Assembly (NCBI GenBank): GCA_916048095.2
Contig: OU696581.1
Coordinates: 86,148 to 150,147 of the forward strand
Length of the DNA: 64,000 nucleotides
Reading direction: 5' to 3'
Origin: Sacculina carcini
Taxonomy: Eukaryota; Arthropoda; Thecostraca; Sacculinidae
Made by a program: the position numbers and the translations under genes. Under the pieces are notes generated by a model. It ran no database searches, was not told the DNA's origin, and worked only from the letters and a program-made list of their open reading frames with translations. This document shows positions 59,893 to 64,000 of this stretch, in pieces (position 1 is the first letter of the stretch; each line of letters opens with the position of its first letter).

Positions 59893-60632
59893 AACACAAA
59901 CACACACACACACACAAACCCACAAATGCTAGCACTATACTTCAATACAACAACTTTGAACACGCAGATTATTGATGAGAAAAGGTCAAATTTGACATTT
60001 GTCACTAACACACGCACCAGCACACACACACATACACACACATAGACATATATACACACATACACACACATACAGACACAGAGAAACAGACACACATACG
60101 CAGACATAAATACACACAGGCAGACGGACATACACTCAAACTGCATTCACCATAACTCACAATGGCAACATAACATGGTATCCATGACATTGTTACCTTC
60201 ACTGAACAAATATGCCTTCATTGAGAGAGTGTGCTGTTTTAATATTGTAAGTACACACAAACACACACATACACAAGCACACACAAACACATGCACACAC
60301 AAACACGCAAACACATAAAGTTAGAAGTTTGTACGTTACAATGCGGTGTTTTGCAAAAATACTTGTTTTGGCTAATCCAAGTAGACCATGAGTATGACTG
60401 GAGTGTACGTACATTATTGGAACGAGCGACACAAAAATCCTCAACTTTTTGACAACAACAAAACAACTTCAGCACACGAAAACAAATAAACATAACTGAT
60501 GAATGACGCGAACGTTAACAATATTACTTCACCGATAAAATGCACTATTTGTGATGTTAAAACAAGCAATAAATCAAGCACAAATCATTATATATGGCTA
60601 CAAATTTTTATTATAATGAGTTATAGTGGTGT
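59441..60632. other. Gene-free stretch with CA microsatellites
   Basis: CA-rich tracts at 59495-59513, 59748-59930, 60010-60080 and 60252-60310. Nothing else recognised. Confidence 0.55.
59748..59930. repeat. (CA)n microsatellite with AAACAC interruptions
   Basis: Imperfect CA repeat of about 180 bp; the Cys/Val ORFs on the other strand are artefacts. Confidence 0.92.
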
Positions 60633-60820
60633 CAGTGGCGGCGGCAGCTTTTTTCAATGGGGAGGGGCTGAGGGGGATAAAAAGATACGGTGGCTTGGCA
60701 AAACATGAGCATCTACACTCGATTTGTTCATGATCAAGATTTTTTGGGGTACAGGAAGGGCTCGGTACATTTTTGAGGGTGTTTCGGCTCTCCAAGCCCC
60801 CTACCTTGACGCCGCCACTG
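60633..60820 (+). mobile_element. hAT MITE family C, diverged short copy
   Basis: Ends CAGTGGCGGCGGCAG and TTGACGCCGCCACTG, with internal GGTGGCTTGGCAAA and TCTACACTCGA shared with 48923-49164. A clear 8-bp duplication is not visible. Confidence 0.75.
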
Positions 60821-61618
60821 CGGTAGGTCTCATTCTCCGATACATCAGCTCTGTCAAGTGCAATGTTCAAACTCATCGCAGACGCCACAAAGTTGGCCAC
60901 AACTTGTGCTAAGATGTCATGACGACCGACAAGCTCGATAATTACATCGCAGGCAAAACACTGGGATACGTCTGGACTTGTGTGTGTGTGTGACAACTTA
61001 TATAACTTGCAACTAGAAAATATGCTCTCCGTCGCGCCACTGGCAAAATGCAACAACACAAGACAAGTTTGTTAATAGACCGCCCGAAATAGGACCACTG
61101 ATACACAAATGCCCAGTGTAATATTACAGGCACATTATAATACTACTGGCAAAATATGTGCTCTCAGTAATTTTGCACAAATCAACATAGAACTTGTGAT
61201 CAAATACTGATTGATGAGAACGCTATGAGAAATGGATGAAGTGCGTTTGAGTGCATCACGAGTGAGATGTTTGATATGTTTTTGATATGTTTTTGTCATG
61301 ATATGTTTTTTGTGCATATGTTTTCTGCAGGCGAGAAATACAGAAGCACATGTGACACCATGCAACAGACTGCAAGCAATGCAAAGTTGCAAACTAAACA
61401 CAAAATGAACTCGCATTTTCTGGGATATGTCAGATAAGGTGAGGGCAATTGATGGATTGAAAACACTGGAACTTGGTTGGTTCAATAATACATTAGAAGA
61501 ACGACTGTATAGCTAGGGAATTATTGGCAAAACCAACACCCTGGGTAGCTACGAGGACAATAAAAAACGCAAGACCAAGTAGTCAACGAAACAGCGAATT
61601 GCAGCCGAGAACACCAGG
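60821..61618. other. Spacer, nothing recognised
   Basis: No gene or repeat identified apart from short tandem TTTTTGATATG repeats near 61266-61300. Confidence 0.5.
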
Positions 61619-61900
61619 TTATTGTCATGACAACACTGATGATTTTGTCATGACAACGCTGATGAAGTTGTCATGCCAACGCTGAAAATATTGTTATGAC
61701 AACACTGAAAATATTGTCATGACAACACTGAGAATATTGTCATGACAACACTGAGAATATTGTCATGACAACACTGAGAATATTGTCATGACAACACCGA
61801 TCATGTTCTCATGACAACATCGATGATGCTGCCATGGCAACGCTGAGCATTGTTGTCATGACAACAATAAGAAGGTTGTCATGACAGCGCTGATAATGCT
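61619..61900. repeat. 23-bp palindrome-bearing minisatellite, 12 copies
   Basis: Units of TTGTCATGACAACACTGAGAATA. Each has the palindrome TTGTCATGACAA (GTTGTCATGACAAC when preceded by G). One unit has changed to CTGCCATGGCAA, keeping the inner palindrome TGCCATGGCA. The central units are identical and outer ones diverged. Confidence 0.93.
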
Positions 61901-61984
61901 GGCGATAATTGGTAATATTATTAATTACAGTTGTGCGCCTGCTATCAGACAGTGAGTCGCAGTCAGTGATAGACAGACAACAGA

Positions 61985-62188
61985 CAGTGACAGCGCGGAG
62001 GCCGTGTCGGGACTGCGGGCGCAGCGGAACTCCTCGACGGGAATTTTGACCACACTGAGCACGTGGCTGCTATCCTGCTTGCGACAGTGTGGGTCATGAA
62101 TGCAGGGACTGGTACTTCCTCGTCTGCTGGTGCTGCTGCAGCCAGTCTCGGAACCAGCTCATGTCGCAGTTGCACAGAAGAGGGTTGT
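61985..62188 (-). pseudogene. LRRCT exon fragment with frameshift
   Basis: After an acceptor TTTTTTGCAAG on the minus strand the sequence encodes NPLLCNCDMSWFRDWLQQHQ, the start of a leucine-rich-repeat C-terminal capping domain. It then meets a stop (TGA). In a neighbouring frame the domain continues as DPHCRKQDSSHVLSVV and VEEFRCARSPDTA. Both halves together fit an LRRCT with its cysteines, so a 1-2 base shift separates them. It may be a pseudogene, a sequencing error or an unusual intron. Secreted or membrane LRR proteins carry such domains; the parent gene would lie to the right on this strand. Confidence 0.5.
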
Positions 62189-62372
62189 CTTGCAAAAAAC
62201 ATCACGTTGATAAACAACCAAAAATGCTGCATCTCATAAAAAGCAATGGATGTTGTCAGGTTTTAAACTGGCAAGATATTTTCACATTAAATAGATCATA
62301 TAATATGACAATTTAACGTTGGATAACTCTATCAAACTTGATACGTTTTAATATTTTAATAAATTTCATATA

Positions 62373-63056
62373 CCGTATATTTTGGCGTATAAGGCGACCG
62401 TCAGATAAGACAAGGTACAAAATTAGAGCAAATTTTTATGCATTTATCCTATATCGGTTGTATAAGACGACTGCTAAACGACGAGCTAAATAAAATAACG
62501 GAGCTATGCGTGGTGCCTCACTTGATGTTCTTTGCGAGTTTGATATAAAAGCATGGGATAATATTAAGGTAGAAAGTGTCATAAAATCCTTTGAAAAATG
62601 TGGAATATCTGATGCCATGAATGGTAGTGAGGATGATTTATTGTATGAAAGCGAAGATGAAGCTGAAGTCGACTTGCCAGAACCAGAATGGAATCCCTAC
62701 GATGATGGCATCTGTGATGAATCTCGTGATGGATCTCGTGATGTATTCGAAAAACTTTTCCAAACAGACAGTGATGATGGAGATGAATTTGATGGGTTTT
62801 TAGATATACATATGGAGCAGGTTTGATTTTGATATTGATGATGTTGTACTTGTAATACCTACTCTTATTGAGAAATAAGGTGTTGTAATCAACCATTTTT
62901 ATTTACAACCAAATGATACTGATTTTTTCATGTAAAATGAAAAATTCTGTACGCAGAATTCAAGGTCTGACTTTTATATCGGTTGTATAAGACGACCCAC
63001 AATTTTAAGGGTGATATTTTTACTTTAAGGGTCGTCTTATACGCCGAAATATACGG
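62373..63056 (+). mobile_element. pogo/Tigger-like TIR element, internally deleted
   Basis: 684 bp between TA dinucleotides (62371-62372 and 63057-63058), with inverted ends CCGTATATTTTGGCGTATAA and TTATACGCCGAAATATACGG. A subterminal TATCGGTTGTATAAGACGAC motif also occurs near both ends. TA target and the enclosed transposase C-terminus place it in the Tc1/mariner superfamily. Confidence 0.85.
62506..62826 (+). CDS. C-terminal remnant of a pogo/Tigger DDE transposase
   Basis: 106 codons with ATG, encoding FDIKAWDNIKVESVIKSFEK then CGISDAMNGSEDDLLYES, the conserved end of Tigger/pogo-type transposases ('W..V....I..SF+KCGISN...G.EDDLLWE'), followed by a very acidic tail (SDDGDEFDGFLDIHMEQV). 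The HTH and catalytic DDE parts are missing, so it cannot transpose. The frame is intact and starts with a plausible ATG, so a small expressed protein is possible but unproven. Confidence 0.75.
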   Translation: MRGASLDVLCEFDIKAWDNIKVESVIKSFEKCGISDAMNGSEDDLLYESEDEAEVDLPEPEWNPYDDGICDESRDGSRDVFEKLFQTDSDDGDEFDGFLDIHMEQV

Positions 63057-63098
63057 TACTCATTGACATATACACGAATACACGGGCGGGTCTTTCAN

Positions 63099-63297
63099 NN
63101 NNNNNNNNNNNNNNNNNNNNNNNNNNNNNNNNNNNNNNNNNNNNNNNNNNNNNNNNNNNNNNNNNNNNNNNNNNNNNNNNNNNNNNNNNNNNNNNNNNNN
63201 NNNNNNNNNNNNNNNNNNNNNNNNNNNNNNNNNNNNNNNNNNNNNNNNNNNNNNNNNNNNNNNNNNNNNNNNNNNNNNNNNNNNNNNNNNNNNNNNN
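63099..63297. other. Assembly gap (199 N)
   Basis: Run of undetermined bases that interrupts the left end of a LINE. Confidence 0.99.
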
Positions 63298-64000
63298 TTG
63301 TACGACAACGAATTGGAGCCATGCACTGGGAATGCTGTTTGGATGTAAACCGTGTGCTTCTTGCTGCCACGAAATCATCAGGAATTGACTTGCTCATCGG
63401 ATGATGGTCGTTGTGCTTGATCTTGTACAGCATGCACACGCTGCTGACCTTTCGACGATGGCAAAGATCACCAAGAACCAAGTCACCACAGAGGAACTTG
63501 CAAGTTCTTACAACTCTGTTGATGAGATTGAGGTGACAATCCGCAGCAGAAGACCACACGGGGGCGCAGTACTCCAGAATTGGCAAAATGAAACAGCGAA
63601 AACAACTTTTTGAGATTGTGCTGCTACCGAACATCCGATATGCCTTTCTTATAATTCCCAGTTTCCGCGATGCCGAACAAACTAGCTTCCGAATGTGACT
63701 CTCAAACGTCAGCTTTGAGTCTACATGTACTCCCAATATTTTGAGCTCATCACACACGTTGAGTTGGGCGTCATTTATGAGGATAGCTCCAGGTGAAGGC
63801 TGAACGGTACGTGACCTAGAAACCAACAAGCATTTAGATTTCGAAGTGTTCAGCATCATATTCCACCTCTCACACCACTTCAGGACGCTGCTGAGATCGT
63901 CGTTGACCGTTTGACGCACCTGTGGTCTGTCCGAAGGAGATGAAATTACAGCCATCAAGGTGATATCATCAGCATATCCATATACAGGGTTGCGTGTGGT
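63298..64000 (-). CDS. LINE ORF2 reverse transcriptase, partial (runs off the window)
   Basis: Open on the minus strand from the window edge to the gap. At the right edge one reads VYGYADDITLMAV with the catalytic YADD, then LSSVLKWCERWNMMLNTSKS, LKILGVHVDSKLTFESHIRK and FILPILEYCAPVWSSAADCH, typical of CR1/Jockey-like RT followed by its C-terminal domain. It is a different family from the element at 37.5 kb (YADD instead of FADD and a different tail). No stop is visible in the ~220 codons before the gap, so it may be young. Confidence 0.85.

Overview
This is a eukaryotic window from an animal nuclear genome, almost certainly an invertebrate. Genes are split by spliceosomal introns and named by metazoan proteins (CDK4/6, OTULIN, CENP-T, mitochondrial bS21m, GNL2). 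Between and inside them lie dense (TG)n/(CA)n microsatellites, hAT and piggyBac-type MITEs, LINEs, a tRNA-derived SINE and one very young LTR retrotransposon. An arthropod is a reasonable guess but the sequence does not settle the phylum. Two assembly gaps (8198-8697 and 63099-63297) show that this is a draft scaffold.

Layout. 0-2.2 kb: CA-rich DNA, a LINE scrap, and one exon that looks like a chitin-active AA15/LPMO-type secreted protein. 2.64-7.23 kb: a complete Ty3/gypsy-like LTR retrotransposon with 5-bp target duplication, near-identical LTRs and a textbook -1 frameshift signal between gag and pol. 7.2-12.6 kb: an 18-bp satellite running into a gap, a SINE and otherwise gene-poor DNA. 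12.6-22.8 kb (+): a multi-exon gene whose last four exons encode an intact OTULIN-type linear-ubiquitin protease domain; phase-compatible upstream exons add a long Ser-rich region and several membrane segments. 23.7-24.5 kb (-): mitochondrial ribosomal protein S21 in three exons. 25.3-27.3 kb (-): GNL2/NOG2, the 60S-assembly GTPase, in one uninterrupted ORF. 29.7-53.2 kb (+): a seven-exon cyclin-dependent kinase 4/6 gene of 365 codons, whose 16-kb second intron carries a 5-kb LINE inserted inside a hAT MITE plus several other mobile elements. 54.2-56.75 kb (-): an intronless 863-codon ORF with a C-terminal histone fold resembling CENP-T. 57-64 kb: decayed LINEs, a palindromic minisatellite, an LRRCT exon fragment, a pogo/Tigger-type relic and part of another LINE.

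The strongest general signal is at splice acceptors. At about 15 of the 17 plus-strand 3' splice sites I could place, the usual pyrimidine tract is replaced by a (TG)n, (TTG)n or GT-rich tract immediately before the AG. In CDK4/6 intron 5 this goes further: a 1.6-kb minisatellite repeats the very intron/exon junction of exon 6 dozens of times. The minus-strand mRpS21 acceptors lack the feature. The host genes have unrelated jobs (cell-cycle entry, kinetochore, ribosome assembly, mitochondrial translation, ubiquitin editing) and I see no operon-like or functional clustering.
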